This document shows, piece by piece, positions 24,833 to 34,017 of a stretch of DNA of 64,000 nucleotides. The position numbers and the translations under genes are program-made. Positions within the stretch are counted from its first letter, which is position 1. Every line of letters begins with the position of its first letter. Under the pieces are notes generated by a model. It made no database searches. It saw only the letters and a program-made list of their open reading frames with translations, and was not told the origin of the DNA. Where the stretch lies: the NCBI RefSeq assembly GCF_040645615.1, contig NZ_JBEYYO010000017.1, positions 1-64,000 of the forward strand, read 5' to 3'. The stretch is from Glycomyces sp040645615. GTDB lineage: Bacteria > Actinomycetota > Actinomycetes > Mycobacteriales > Micromonosporaceae.

Positions 24833-26020
24833 ATGCGCGTGCTGTTCGCGGCGTTCAGCCGTTCCAGTCTCGGCCACGTCACCCGGATGCGCACGGCCGC
24901 GGCCCGCTTCGCCGCCGCCGGGCACGACGTGGCCGTGGCCGTCCACGAGCAGGCCCGGCCCCTCGTCGAACGCGCCGGTCTGGAGTGGATCGGCATCGAG
25001 GAGATCGGCCCGGCCCCGGCCTGGCGCGGCATGGCCGACGAGGCGGGCCTGCGGGCCTTCGCGCGCACCCGCCTGGCGAGCCCGGCCTACATCGAGCAGA
25101 GCATCGCCGACGAGCTGCGCGCGATCGACGCCTTCGCACCCGACGCGGTCGTCAGCGACATGCGCAACACCGCTTCGGTGGCCGCCTCCATGCGCGGCCT
25201 GCCCGCGTTCACCGTCCACAACCTGCGCCTGTTCCGCCATCCGATGCACGCGGTGCTCCCGGAGATCCTCGCGGCCCTCGACGGCCTCGGCCTCCCCCTC
25301 GCCCACGCCCGCAAGGTCCTCGGTGACGCGGTCCTCGTGCCCGACCTGCCCGTGCTCGACCCGATCACCGACATCCCGCCCGCCACCGCCACGCTCGTGG
25401 CCGGTCTCGCGCCCGAGATCCGCCACATCGGACCGCTCGTGCCCGACGCCCTGCGCGAAGGGCCCGCCGACCGCCCGCCGCTGCTCAACATCACCCTCGG
25501 CGGCTCCGGCGTGGGCGAGGACGACCTGGTGCGGATCGTCGCGGCCGCTTCGGGTCTCGGCGCGCCCATCGCGGTCACCCTCGGCACCGAAGGCCCCGGC
25601 ACCGAAGACCTCGCCGCCCGCCTCAAGGCCGCCGCCGCGGGAGCCGACATCGACGTGGCCGCGTTCCGCCACGACGCCGCCGACCTCATGGCCCGCGCCA
25701 CCGCCGCCGTCGTCCACGGCGGACACGCCTCGATGCTCGAAGGCCTCCTCACCGCCACCCCGCTGGTGTTCGTACCCCACTCCGAAGAGCAGCGCGGCAA
25801 CGCCGCCCGGGTGGCCGCGCTCGGCCTCGGCGAGACCGCCGACCCCTCCGATCCCGAAACCCTCACCGCCGCAATGCGAAACGCCCTCGACGCGCCGCGA
25901 ATCGCCCACCGCGACTTCGCCGCGATCCTCCACGCCGCCGACGGCGCGGCGGCCATGATCGAGGTCGTGACCCGAGCCGTGGCCCTCGCCCGGCTCACCC
26001 GGACGGCACCCAAGGCGTGA
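24833..26020 (+). CDS. UDP-glycosyltransferase-like protein (GT-B fold)
   Basis: A 395-residue GT-B glycosyltransferase related to the MGT/MurG group. It begins MRVLFAAFSRSSLGHVTRM with the glycine-histidine loop of these enzymes. The C-terminal nucleotide-sugar site is visible as AAVVHGGHASMLEGLLTATP and VFVPHSEEQRGNAARVAALG. No signal peptide or membrane span; it is cytoplasmic or peripheral. GGAGG lies upstream of the ATG. It overlaps the family 2 transferase gene by 4 bases, so the two probably act on the same acceptor. Donor and acceptor are unknown. Confidence 0.8.
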   Translation: MRVLFAAFSRSSLGHVTRMRTAAARFAAAGHDVAVAVHEQARPLVERAGLEWIGIEEIGPAPAWRGMADEAGLRAFARTRLASPAYIEQSIADELRAIDAFAPDAVVSDMRNTASVAASMRGLPAFTVHNLRLFRHPMHAVLPEILAALDGLGLPLAHARKVLGDAVLVPDLPVLDPITDIPPATATLVAGLAPEIRHIGPLVPDALREGPADRPPLLNITLGGSGVGEDDLVRIVAAASGLGAPIAVTLGTEGPGTEDLAARLKAAAAGADIDVAAFRHDAADLMARATAAVVHGGHASMLEGLLTATPLVFVPHSEEQRGNAARVAALGLGETADPSDPETLTAAMRNALDAPRIAHRDFAAILHAADGAAAMIEVVTRAVALARLTRTAPKA

Positions 26021-27009
26021 CCACCGTCAGCCTCGTCATGGCGACCTGCGACAAACGCGAATACCTCGCCCTGACCCTCGCCTCGCTCACCGTCCAGACC
26101 CACCCCGACTTCGAAGTGGTCCTCTGCGACGACGGCACCCGAGGCGGCGTGGCCGACCTCGTCGACCAGTACCGCGACCGCCTCGACCTCCACCTCGTAA
26201 TCCAGGAGAACCGAGGCCGCGCCGCCGCCCGCAACGCCGCTCTCGCGCAGGCCGGTGGCGACCTCGTCGTGTTCATCGACGACGACCGCATGGCCGACCC
26301 CGGCTTCGTCGCCGCCCACGTCCGCGCCGCCGCCGCGGGCACCGGCGTCATCGGCTGGAAACGACGCGCCCTCACCTGGTGGCGGCCCGGGCGACTCCTC
26401 TTGGGGGAGCAGGACCTCATCCGCACCGTGGTCCGCGCAGGCGGCCGAGACCGCCTCGCCGAACCACTCCACCTCCTCACCCCCGAAGCCCTCACCGCGG
26501 CCCCCGAGGCCGCCCTCGCCGGCGTCGACCTCGGCGAGGAACCCGACAACCACCACGCCGTCGTCGACGAATACGGCCCCGAACTCGAAGGCTTCCGCTT
26601 CGCCTGGGCCCTCGCCACCACCGCCAACCTCGCCGTGCCCCGCGCCGCCGTCGAGGACGCCGGAGGCTTCGACGAGGCCTACACCGGCTGGGGCCTGGAG
26701 GACACCGACCTCTCCTACCGCCTCCACCGCGCTGGCCTGCGCTTCCGCCTCGAACCCGCCGCCGTCAACCACCACCAGATCCACCCCCTCGCGGGCCCCG
26801 ACCCCCAAGCGGCCCACCGCGTCATGCGCGCTCAGCTCATGCAGAACCTCGACCGTTTCTGCGACCGCCACCGCACCCTCGCCGCCTACCTCTACCGCCG
26901 CCGCTGGCAAGGCGCCCTCACCCTGCCCGAAGCCGACCGGCTCCTCGCGACCGCCGAAACCGACCCCCTCCTCACCAGGGAACTCACCGCCCTCTACGCC
27001 GAAGCGTGA
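26017..27009 (+). CDS. Family 2 glycosyltransferase
   Basis: A 330-residue GT-A enzyme. It opens VSLVMATCDKREYLALTLAS, with VVLCDDGTRGG, the ENRGRAAARNAAL motif and the metal-binding VVFIDDDRM. A C-terminal galactosyltransferase-like segment reads GGFDEAYTGWGLEDTDLSYR. The GTG start overlaps the previous stop (GTGA). There is no membrane span. The GWGLEDTDLSYR segment resembles chondroitin-polymerase/GalNAc-transferase type enzymes, but the substrate cannot be assigned. Confidence 0.85.
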   Translation: MTTVSLVMATCDKREYLALTLASLTVQTHPDFEVVLCDDGTRGGVADLVDQYRDRLDLHLVIQENRGRAAARNAALAQAGGDLVVFIDDDRMADPGFVAAHVRAAAAGTGVIGWKRRALTWWRPGRLLLGEQDLIRTVVRAGGRDRLAEPLHLLTPEALTAAPEAALAGVDLGEEPDNHHAVVDEYGPELEGFRFAWALATTANLAVPRAAVEDAGGFDEAYTGWGLEDTDLSYRLHRAGLRFRLEPAAVNHHQIHPLAGPDPQAAHRVMRAQLMQNLDRFCDRHRTLAAYLYRRRWQGALTLPEADRLLATAETDPLLTRELTALYAEA

Positions 27010-27440
27010 CACGATCCGGTATTCGGTGCCCGAATCACCCACATAACGGAGCTTCCGGACGTAGAGTGCCTACATCACCGGGCGAGCATCAGCCCGCCCG
27101 GCGGAGCGGAGCCGCAGGCGGCACGCACGCAGCCGCGGCCCGCTCACCGCCAGTTCTGTTCCTGCCATCGACGAGAGCTGGTCGCAGTCGGCGGCCCCGG
27201 ACCACACCGGGGCCGCCGCACTCATGCCCGGCACCGTTCCCGAACCGCCGCCTGGAAACGGGAACGTCCCGGCTCACTCCCGCGTGTGTATGCCGGACGG
27301 TCACGCCGACGGGTCTGGCAAGATGTCCCAGTCGCGCCGGGCGCCAGACGGCGGAAGCGACTCCTGACCGTCGATGAGACGAAAGAAGCGCAAATGCACA
27401 CTTCACCCTGCCCGCCCCCAGCGCACCCGGAGGCGGCCCG
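27010..27440. other. Gene-free stretch before uppP, with hairpins
   Basis: 431 bases without a credible gene. A 7-base stem CCGGGCG/CGCCCGG lies at 27078-27101, and a strong 11-base hairpin at 27190-27217. The uppP promoter must lie in the last 200 bases, but no clear -35/-10 pair was identified. Confidence 0.6.
27190..27217. terminator. Strong hairpin downstream of the glycosyltransferase pair
   Basis: A perfect 11-base stem GGCGGCCCCGG / CCGGGGCCGCC with a 6-base loop and no T tract, 180 bases after the transferase stop. A candidate factor-independent terminator of the GC-rich type. Confidence 0.5.
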
Positions 27441-28283
27441 ATGGTGAACATGACCTGGCTCGAAGCCATCGTGCTCGGCGTGGTCCAAGGCCTCACCGAG
27501 ATGCTGCCGATCTCCTCCTCGGCGCACCTGCGGCTGACCTCGGCGCTCTTCTTCGAAGAGGACGCCGGCGCGTCCTTCACCGCGGTCACCCAGCTCGGCA
27601 CCGAAGCCGCCGTCCTCCTCTACTTCTGGAAGGACATCGTCCGCATCCTCGTGGCCTGGTGGAAAGGCCTGTTCAACAAGGAACTGCGCGGCGAGACCGA
27701 CTACCGACTCGGCTGGTACGTGATCATCGGCACCATGCCGATCGTCTTCTTCGGACTGATCTTCAAGGACGCCATCCGCGACGGCGCCCGCAACCTCTGG
27801 CTCGTGGCCTTCAGCCTCATCTTCTTCGGCCTCCTGCTCGCGCTGGCCGAACTCGCGGGCCGCAAGACCCGCACCTGGGAGGACTTCCGCCTCAAGGACG
27901 GCCTCATCCTCGGCTTCGCGCAGGCGGGCGCGCTCATCCCCGGCGTGTCGCGCTCGGGCGCGACCATCACCGCGGGCCTGTTCCTCGGCCTCGACCGCGC
28001 CGTCGCGGCCAGATACTCGTTCCTCCTGGCGATTCCGGCGGTGCTCGGCGCGGGCGTCCTCAGCCTCGGCGACGTGTTCGAACCGGCCTCCGAAGGCTCG
28101 GTCCCCTCAGGGGCCCAGATGCTCGTGGCCACGATCGTGGCGTTCTTCGTGGGCCTGGCCGCGGTCCACTGGATGCTCAAGTGGGTCGCCAAGCACAGCG
28201 TGTTCATCTTCGTCTGGTACCGCTGCATCCTCGGCGTCCTGGTCATCATCATGCTGGAGACGGGCTTCCTCTCCGCCACCTGA
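27441..28283 (+). CDS. uppP: Undecaprenyl-diphosphate phosphatase
   Basis: A 280-residue integral membrane BacA/UppP phosphatase that recycles undecaprenyl pyrophosphate to the monophosphate carrier for peptidoglycan and other wall polymers. Catalytic signatures: GLTEMLPISSSAHL near residue 18 (the (E/Q)-rich and PISSS motif) and PGVSRSGATITAGL near residue 170. About eight membrane spans. GGAGG precedes the ATG by 7 bases. It stands alone between a hairpin region and its own terminator, and the neighbouring glycosyltransferases may use the same lipid carrier pool. Confidence 0.93.
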   Translation: MVNMTWLEAIVLGVVQGLTEMLPISSSAHLRLTSALFFEEDAGASFTAVTQLGTEAAVLLYFWKDIVRILVAWWKGLFNKELRGETDYRLGWYVIIGTMPIVFFGLIFKDAIRDGARNLWLVAFSLIFFGLLLALAELAGRKTRTWEDFRLKDGLILGFAQAGALIPGVSRSGATITAGLFLGLDRAVAARYSFLLAIPAVLGAGVLSLGDVFEPASEGSVPSGAQMLVATIVAFFVGLAAVHWMLKWVAKHSVFIFVWYRCILGVLVIIMLETGFLSAT

Positions 28284-28293
28284 GCCGCAAGCG

Positions 28294-28320
28294 AAGGGCC
28301 GGTCCCCCGACCGGCCCTTT
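28294..28320. terminator. Intrinsic terminator between uppP and the GNAT gene
   Basis: Stem AAGGGCCGGTC / GACCGGCCCTT with a CCCC loop and a short T tail, between two convergent genes. It can serve both strands. Confidence 0.8.
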
Positions 28321-28325
28321 CGTCG

Positions 28326-28874
28326 TCACACGGACGGATCACGCAGCCCCACCGAGTCGCGGTCCCAGAACAGGTGCGGGTAGACCAGGGTCCCGGTCAT
28401 CCACGGCTCGTACCCCGCGAGCGGGTACACCTGGAACGCGGCGTCGGGGATGCGCAGGGACGGCTTGCGGAACCCGAAGTCGCCGCCCGCCTCGAATCCC
28501 AGCCGCGCGTAGTAGCCCGGGTCGCCTTCGAGGAACACCAGCGGCGCGCCGCGCGCTTCGAGGACCGCCAGACCGCGCTCGACGAGCGCGGTGGCGATCC
28601 CGCGCCCTTGCAGCTCCGGCAGCACCCCGAGCGGGCTGAGCAACGCGACCTCCACGAGCCGCTTCGGCGCGTCCAGCAGCGCGGTACCGAACCGCACGTG
28701 CCCGGCCACCGCGCCCTCCACCTCTGCCACCAGCGACAGCCCCCAAGTGCCGCCGTCGGCCTCCCGCAGCGCGTCGTCGAGACCCGCGACCTTCTCGCCC
28801 TCGGCCCCGAACGCCGACTCGTGCACTCGCCGCACCGCCGCCTGGTCGGCAGCGGTCTCCTCACGTATCTCCAT
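28326..28874 (-). CDS. GNAT-family N-acetyltransferase
   Basis: A 182-residue acetyltransferase of the YhbS-like GNAT subgroup. It begins MEIREETAADQAAVRRVHES. The acetyl-CoA loop is LGVLPELQGRGIATALVERG, and the C-terminal GDPGYYARLGFEAGGDFGFR stretch is characteristic of YhbS homologues. The ATG at 28874 was chosen by family length; the ribosome-binding site is weak and the transcript may be nearly leaderless. Substrate unknown. Confidence 0.85.
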   Translation of the reverse strand: MEIREETAADQAAVRRVHESAFGAEGEKVAGLDDALREADGGTWGLSLVAEVEGAVAGHVRFGTALLDAPKRLVEVALLSPLGVLPELQGRGIATALVERGLAVLEARGAPLVFLEGDPGYYARLGFEAGGDFGFRKPSLRIPDAAFQVYPLAGYEPWMTGTLVYPHLFWDRDSVGLRDPSV

Positions 28875-28980
28875 GCCAGGCACCCTAACCCCGCAACCCT
28901 GGCCGGGCGTGACCCCGTTCGACCGGACACCGCATCCTTGCAGTGGACCCCGACTGGGGAACGCGGACCGAGGAGAACCC

Positions 28981-29835
28981 ATGACCGCACTGCTGCTGTG
29001 CGCCGACCCGCTCGCCCCCGCCCGCTCGCATCGCGCCGACCCCCACTTCGCGCGCGAAGCCGAGGCCGCCGACGAGGTCGCCGTCATCGACCACGACGCC
29101 CTCGACCACGGCGACGCCACAGCGGCGGTGCGACACGTCCCCAGGGGCCTCGGCCCGGCCTGGTACCGCGGCTGGATGGTCACGGCGAGCCGCTACGCGT
29201 CCCTGGAACGGGCCCTCGCCGACCGCGGCTGCCGACTGCTCGCCGACGCGGACGCCTACCGGCGCGCCCACGAGCTCCCCGGCTGGTACGACGCGTTCAA
29301 GAGCCGCACCCCGGCGAGCGTGTGGACCGCAGTGCCCGACGACCCCTGGCTGAACTGGGCCGTAACCCAACTCGGATCGACGGCCGCGATCGTCAAGGAC
29401 TTCGTCAAGTCCCGCAAGCACGAATGGGCGACCGCCTGCCACATCCCCGACCTCGCCGACGCGGCCGGACTGCGACGGGTCGTCACCGCCTTCCGCGACC
29501 GCCAAGGCGAAGACCTGTACGGCGGCGTCGTGCTGCGCGCCTTCGAGGACTTCACCGACACCGACGGCGCCACCGACCAGGCCCGGGCGTGGTGGCTCGA
29601 CGGCGAACCGATCGCCCTCACCGCCCACCCCGACACGCCCGCGAACCGCGTCGAACCGGACCTGACCGGGATTCACGACGCCGTCACGGCACTGGGCTGC
29701 CGGTTCGTCACCACCGACCTCGCCCGCCGCTCCGACGGCGTCTGGCGGGTCATCGAGGTGGGCGACGGCCAGGTCAGCGACTACCCGGCCGACACCGACG
29801 CGCGCCCACTGATCGAAGCGCTCCTGCGCGCGTGA
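28981..29835 (+). CDS. ATP-grasp domain-containing protein
   Basis: A 284-residue protein of the ATP-grasp type often annotated with DUF4343. Seen: an N-terminal region with GPAWYRGWMVTASRYASLER, a mid-protein lysine in AAIVKDFVKSRKHEW that would bind ATP, and a C-terminal VWRVIEVGDGQVSDYP, matching the metal-ligand strand of ATP-grasp enzymes. GAGGAG precedes the ATG. Such proteins ligate a carboxylate to an amine or thiol, sometimes as peptide modifiers, but no partner peptide or ligase gene is next to it. The reaction is unknown. Confidence 0.7.
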   Translation: MTALLLCADPLAPARSHRADPHFAREAEAADEVAVIDHDALDHGDATAAVRHVPRGLGPAWYRGWMVTASRYASLERALADRGCRLLADADAYRRAHELPGWYDAFKSRTPASVWTAVPDDPWLNWAVTQLGSTAAIVKDFVKSRKHEWATACHIPDLADAAGLRRVVTAFRDRQGEDLYGGVVLRAFEDFTDTDGATDQARAWWLDGEPIALTAHPDTPANRVEPDLTGIHDAVTALGCRFVTTDLARRSDGVWRVIEVGDGQVSDYPADTDARPLIEALLRA

Positions 29836-29913
29836 CGAGGTGCGTCGCGATGCGGCGTGGATGTCGGGGACCCGCGATAGCGTCGCAGTCATCCGACTCG
29901 CAGAGGAGCGCGC

Positions 29914-30603
29914 ATGCGACCCGACACGGCCACCTTCGTCCTCATCCACGGCGGCGGCAGCAGCTCGTGGGACTGGCACCTGGTCGCCCCGCTGCTGCGC
30001 GAAAGGGGCCACGAGGTGATCGCGGTCGACCTCCCCATCGAGGACGACGCGAACGGCCTCCCCGAACACGCCGACGCCGTCGCCGATGCGATCGGCGACC
30101 GCGAACACGTCGTGCTCGTCGCCCACTCGCTCGGCGGCTTCACCGCCCCGCTGGTGTGCGAGCGGGTCCATGTCGACCTCATGGTCCTGCTGACCGCGAT
30201 GATCCCGCTGCCGGGCGAGTCCATGGGCGGCTGGTGGGCGGCGGCCGAATACGAGAAGGTCGGCGTCAGCATCGACACCGAAGACGAGATGATCGCGGCC
30301 TTCATCCACGACGTGCCCCTCGCGTTCGCGAAAGAGGCGCTGGCTCACGGCCGCGAGCAGTCCGGCGCCAGGTGGGACGAGCCCACGCCGATGCAGGCCT
30401 GGCCCGACGTGCCGACCCGCTTCCTGCTGTGCCGCGACGACCGGTTCTTCCCGCCCGAGTTCATGCGGCCGCTCGTGCGCGAGCGGCTCGGCATCGAACC
30501 CGACGAGATCGACGGCAGCCACAGCGTGATGCTCAGCCGCCCAACCGAACTCGCCGACCGACTCCACCGGTACTGGGTAGAGCCGGACGGCGAGACGGCT
30601 TGA
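29914..30603 (+). CDS. Alpha/beta hydrolase
   Basis: A 229-residue alpha/beta-hydrolase fold protein. The oxyanion region is FVLIHGGGSSSWDWH, the nucleophile elbow AHSLGGF carries the catalytic serine, and the late DGSHSVMLSRP supplies the histidine. The acid is probably in LCRDDRFFP. This short form resembles the methylesterase/hydroxynitrile-lyase-like subgroup widespread in actinomycetes. No signal peptide. GAGGAG precedes the ATG. Substrate unknown. Confidence 0.85.
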   Translation: MRPDTATFVLIHGGGSSSWDWHLVAPLLRERGHEVIAVDLPIEDDANGLPEHADAVADAIGDREHVVLVAHSLGGFTAPLVCERVHVDLMVLLTAMIPLPGESMGGWWAAAEYEKVGVSIDTEDEMIAAFIHDVPLAFAKEALAHGREQSGARWDEPTPMQAWPDVPTRFLLCRDDRFFPPEFMRPLVRERLGIEPDEIDGSHSVMLSRPTELADRLHRYWVEPDGETA

Positions 30604-30732
30604 GGCGAGGCGGGAGCGCTGGCGTCATCGTCGGCGACGGCGGCCTTCGCGACCGAACGCCGCCGCTGACCGCTCGACCGGATTCGATTGAGCGCCTTGG
30701 CCACCACGCACCCGGTCCAGCGACTGAGCCGG

Positions 30733-31713
30733 TCAGCGCCGCGACTCGGCCGCCGCGAGGGTGGCTATCGAGCCGAGCAGGACCAGCGAACCGGCGACCG
30801 TGGCGAGCGTGAGCGGTTCGCCGAGGAACGCCACGGCCAGCATCGCGGCCGTGGCCGGTTCGATCAGCATCATCACCGACGCGGTCGTGGCCCGGACCCT
30901 GGCCGCGCCCGCGAAGTACAGCGGGTACGCCAGCGCCGTGGTGAACGCCGCCAGGTACGCCACCAGGGCGAACGCCTTGATCACGTCGCCCTCGGTCGGG
31001 ACTAGGCCTTCGAGCAGCGCGGGCACGAACAGAGCTGCCGCGCCGATGCCGAAGGACCACATGGTGAGCGTGAACGGCTCCTCGCCGTCGCCGCGGCGGC
31101 CGGTGGCCCGGCCCAGCAGCGTCACGGTCGCGTAGCCGGCGGCCGAGAGCAGCGAGAGCGCCGCTCCGGCGGGCGCGATCACGCCGGGTTCGTTGGTGCC
31201 CACCAGGACCGCGAGTCCGGCGAGGGCCCCGGCCACGGCGAGCGCACCGCCGCGTCCGAGGCGTTCGCCCAGGAGCATCCGGCCTCCGATCGCGGTGAGG
31301 ATCGGCCCGGAGCCGAGGGTCAGCAAGGTCGCGGCGGCGACGCCGGTCGATTCGACGGCCGCGAAGTACGCGGTCTGGAACACGGCCATGCCCAGGCCGG
31401 TCCCGACCAACAGCGGCACCCGCCGCCGCAGTGGCCGTGTGGAGCGCGGTGCCCGGGTTTTGGCTCGGAGCGGGTTTCGGCGGTTCCCGAAGGCCCGCAA
31501 CGCTCCCGTGAACGCCAGGAGCAGCACCAGGCCGCCGAGGTGGCGCCAGAACGAGACGGCCGCGGGGCCGAGGTCGCTCCAGCGGTAGACGAGGTCGGCG
31601 GCGGCGCCGGTGGTGCCCCAGGTGAGGCCGGTGACGGTGAGGAAGGCGAGGCCGCGTCGTGCGGACGCGGGGTCCCCGGCGCGCGGGGGCGCGGGGGTGA
31701 GGACGGACGACAT
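30733..31713 (-). CDS. EamA/DMT-family transporter
   Basis: A 326-residue drug/metabolite exporter with ten hydrophobic segments in two EamA repeats. The first opens FLTVTGLTWGTTGAAADLVY and the second includes GYATVTLLGR. The second repeat ends VMMLIEPATAAMLAVAFLGE, the classical EamA signature. The ATG at 31713 has CTGGAG upstream; longer open sequence before it is Arg-rich and non-coding. Probably exports an amino acid or metabolite. A 137-base gap with no visible gene separates it from the aminotransferase. Confidence 0.87.
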   Translation of the reverse strand: MSSVLTPAPPRAGDPASARRGLAFLTVTGLTWGTTGAAADLVYRWSDLGPAAVSFWRHLGGLVLLLAFTGALRAFGNRRNPLRAKTRAPRSTRPLRRRVPLLVGTGLGMAVFQTAYFAAVESTGVAAATLLTLGSGPILTAIGGRMLLGERLGRGGALAVAGALAGLAVLVGTNEPGVIAPAGAALSLLSAAGYATVTLLGRATGRRGDGEEPFTLTMWSFGIGAAALFVPALLEGLVPTEGDVIKAFALVAYLAAFTTALAYPLYFAGAARVRATTASVMMLIEPATAAMLAVAFLGEPLTLATVAGSLVLLGSIATLAAAESRR

Positions 31714-31850
31714 GCGTTCTCCAGCTGAGAGTCGCGAACAGGTGCGCTCGTCTGCGGGCACGCGCCATCGCCGCGCGCCTCGGCGCGCGATCGTGGGGCC
31801 CGCCTTAGCGGACCGGCGGGGAGAGTCGTCCGAGGTGCATGGCGGCCACC

Positions 31851-32999
31851 TTACGCGAGGCCTTCGCGCAATCGCTTGAGTCCCGCTTCGATCACCTCGA
31901 CCGGCTTGCAGAACGTGAACCGCACTTCGGGGCGGGTCGCGGTCGGGTCGGCGTAGAACACCTGGTTGGGGATCGCGACCACGCCGCACCGTTCGGGCAG
32001 GTCGAGGCAGAACGCCATCCCGTCGGTGTACCCGAAGCCCTCGATGCCGCAGGTCACGAAGTAGGTGCCCTCAGGTTCGCGCACGCTGAACCCGAGGTCG
32101 GCCAGTCCGGCCGTCACCAGGTCGCGCCGCTCGCGGTAGCTCTCCAGATAGTCGCGGTAGTAGTCCTCGCCCGATTCGAGGGCTGCGGCGATCCCGTACT
32201 GGAACGGCGTGCCCGACGCGAACGAGAGGTACTGCTTGACGCCTTTGACGCGGTCGATGAGCTCGGCCGGGCCGGTGGCCCACCCGATCTTCCAGCCGGT
32301 CACCGAGAAGGTCTTGCCCGCGGAGCTGATGGTCACGGTCCGGTCGGCCATGCCCTCGAACCCGGCGAGCGGGAGGTGCTCGCGGCCGTCGAAGACCAGG
32401 TGCTCGTAGACCTCGTCGGTGACCGCGTACAGGTCGTGCTCGACGGCGACGCGGGCGACGGCCGCGAGCTCGCCGTGGTCGAACACGGTCCCGGTGGGGT
32501 TGTGCGGGGAGTTCAGCAGGATCAGTCTGGTCCGTGAGGTGACGGCGGCCCGGAGTCGGCCCAGGTCCGGCCGGTAGTCGGGCGCTTCGAGTCGCACCGG
32601 CACGAGCGTGCCCCCGGCCATCTCGATGCAGGCCTTGTAGGAGTCGTAGCACGGTTCGAACGCGATGACCTCGTCGCCGGGCTGGACCAGCGCGAGCATC
32701 GCGGCCGCGATGGCCTCCGAGGCCCCGGCGGTGACCACCACGCCGTCGTCGGGGTCGGGGGCGAGGCCGTACCAGTGCCGCTGGTGGGCCGCGATCGCCT
32801 GGCGCAGTTCGGGAACGCCCTGCATCGGCGGGTACTGGTTGCGGCCCTCCCGCATCGCGGCCGCGGCGGCGTCGATGATCCGGGCGGGCCCGGACTCGTC
32901 GGGGAAGCCCTGGCCGAGGTTCACCGCGCCGTACTGCTGCGCCAGCGCGGACATCACCGTGAAGATCGTGGTCTGGGGTTTGCGGACCGGTCCGGTCAT
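31851..32999 (-). CDS. PLP-dependent aminotransferase, class I/II (DapC/methionine aminotransferase-like)
   Basis: A 382-residue fold-type I aminotransferase. Substrate and cofactor features: NLGQGFPDESGP, TAGASEAIAAAMLALVQPGD, NSPHNPTGTVF, YAVTDEVYEHLVFDG, and the PLP-binding lysine K229 in TISSAGKTFSVTGWKIGW. This matches the group containing N-succinyldiaminopimelate aminotransferase and kynurenine/methionine aminotransferases. AGAGGAGG precedes the ATG at 32999. With no pathway neighbours the exact substrate cannot be decided. Confidence 0.88.
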   Translation of the reverse strand: MTGPVRKPQTTIFTVMSALAQQYGAVNLGQGFPDESGPARIIDAAAAAMREGRNQYPPMQGVPELRQAIAAHQRHWYGLAPDPDDGVVVTAGASEAIAAAMLALVQPGDEVIAFEPCYDSYKACIEMAGGTLVPVRLEAPDYRPDLGRLRAAVTSRTRLILLNSPHNPTGTVFDHGELAAVARVAVEHDLYAVTDEVYEHLVFDGREHLPLAGFEGMADRTVTISSAGKTFSVTGWKIGWATGPAELIDRVKGVKQYLSFASGTPFQYGIAAALESGEDYYRDYLESYRERRDLVTAGLADLGFSVREPEGTYFVTCGIEGFGYTDGMAFCLDLPERCGVVAIPNQVFYADPTATRPEVRFTFCKPVEVIEAGLKRLREGLA

Positions 33000-33133
33000 G
33001 ACGCCTCCTCTGCGAACCCGGACATCATCGCCCGTGCCCGCCGCGCCCGTGCGCGCGGTCCGTAGACGAACGCGCATTCATCGTGGAGTCCTGCGGATGG
33101 GATCGGGCCCCGAGGTGGGATTGACTAGGGGAC

Positions 33134-33979
33134 ATGCAGAACGAAACCATTCTCGTCACCGGCGCCACCGGCAAGGTCGGCCGCCGACTCACCGCCAAAC
33201 TCCAAGCCGAGGGCCGCGCCTTCCGGGCCGTGTCGCGCAGCACCGAGATCCCCTTCGACTGGCACAAGCCCGAGACCTGGGACGCCGCCTTCGCCGGGAT
33301 CACGGCCGCCTACCTGATCCCGCCGGACGAGCCGGTCCCGGCCGAAGCCGTGGTCGCGGCTGCCGTCAAGGCCGGGGTGCGCCGCCTGGTCTCGCAGTCG
33401 GGCCGCCGCATCGAGGTGCTCACGGCCGCCGCCGGGGTCAGCCCCGACGAGGTCGCGATGCACGCGGTCCAGAACGCCGTCCAGGCCTCGGGTCTGGAAT
33501 GGACGGTGTTGCAGGCCAACAACTTCAACCAGAACTTCGACGAAGGCGACAACCGCGAGTCGATCCTGGCCGGGGAGCTGTCGCTGCCGCTGGACAACGT
33601 GCCCGAGCCGTTCATCGACGTCGAGGACATCGCGGAGGTCGCTGCGGCGGTCCTGACCCGGGACGGCCACACCGGCCGGGTCTACGAGCTGAGTGGGCCC
33701 GAGGCGGTCACGCACGAGGACGCGATCGCGATCATCGCGAAGGCCACCGGCCGCGAGATCGCCTTCCGGGCCGCGACTCCCGAGGGCTTCGTGGCCGACC
33801 TGCGCGGATACGGCGTGCCCGAACCGCTGGTGGCGTTCCTGGACGTGATGTACGCGATCATGCGTGACGGCGCGCTCGCCGTCCCGGCCGACGGGGTCCA
33901 GGAGGTCCTGGGCCGCGAACCGGTGGCCTTCGCCGACTGGGCGGCCCGCGCCGCGGCCGCGGGCGCCTGGGACGAGTAG
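33134..33979 (+). CDS. NmrA-like NAD(P)-binding protein
   Basis: A 281-residue atypical short-chain dehydrogenase of the NmrA/YtfG group. The N-terminal nucleotide loop is ILVTGATGKVGRRL. ANNFNQNFDEGDN and PFIDVEDIAEVAAAVLTRDG are typical of these proteins, which sense redox state or reduce quinones. The Tyr-x-x-x-Lys catalytic pair of classical dehydrogenases is not evident. It is separated from the aminotransferase by a 134-base divergent gap and ends at a terminator shared with the convergent VOC gene. Confidence 0.83.
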   Translation: MQNETILVTGATGKVGRRLTAKLQAEGRAFRAVSRSTEIPFDWHKPETWDAAFAGITAAYLIPPDEPVPAEAVVAAAVKAGVRRLVSQSGRRIEVLTAAAGVSPDEVAMHAVQNAVQASGLEWTVLQANNFNQNFDEGDNRESILAGELSLPLDNVPEPFIDVEDIAEVAAAVLTRDGHTGRVYELSGPEAVTHEDAIAIIAKATGREIAFRAATPEGFVADLRGYGVPEPLVAFLDVMYAIMRDGALAVPADGVQEVLGREPVAFADWAARAAAAGAWDE

Positions 33980-33983
33980 ACGG

Positions 33984-34009
33984 AAGGGGACCGAGCGATC
34001 GGTCCCTTT
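33984..34009. terminator. Intrinsic terminator between convergent genes
   Basis: AAGGGGACCGA pairs with TCGGTCCCTTT around a GCGA loop (one bulged G), ending in T's. It lies between the NmrA-like gene and the convergent VOC gene. Confidence 0.72.
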
Positions 34010-34017
34010 CTGCGCGT

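Noticed and set aside
27010..27440. Riboswitch or small RNA before uppP
   Set aside because: Hairpins are present, but no known riboswitch core could be recognised by eye.
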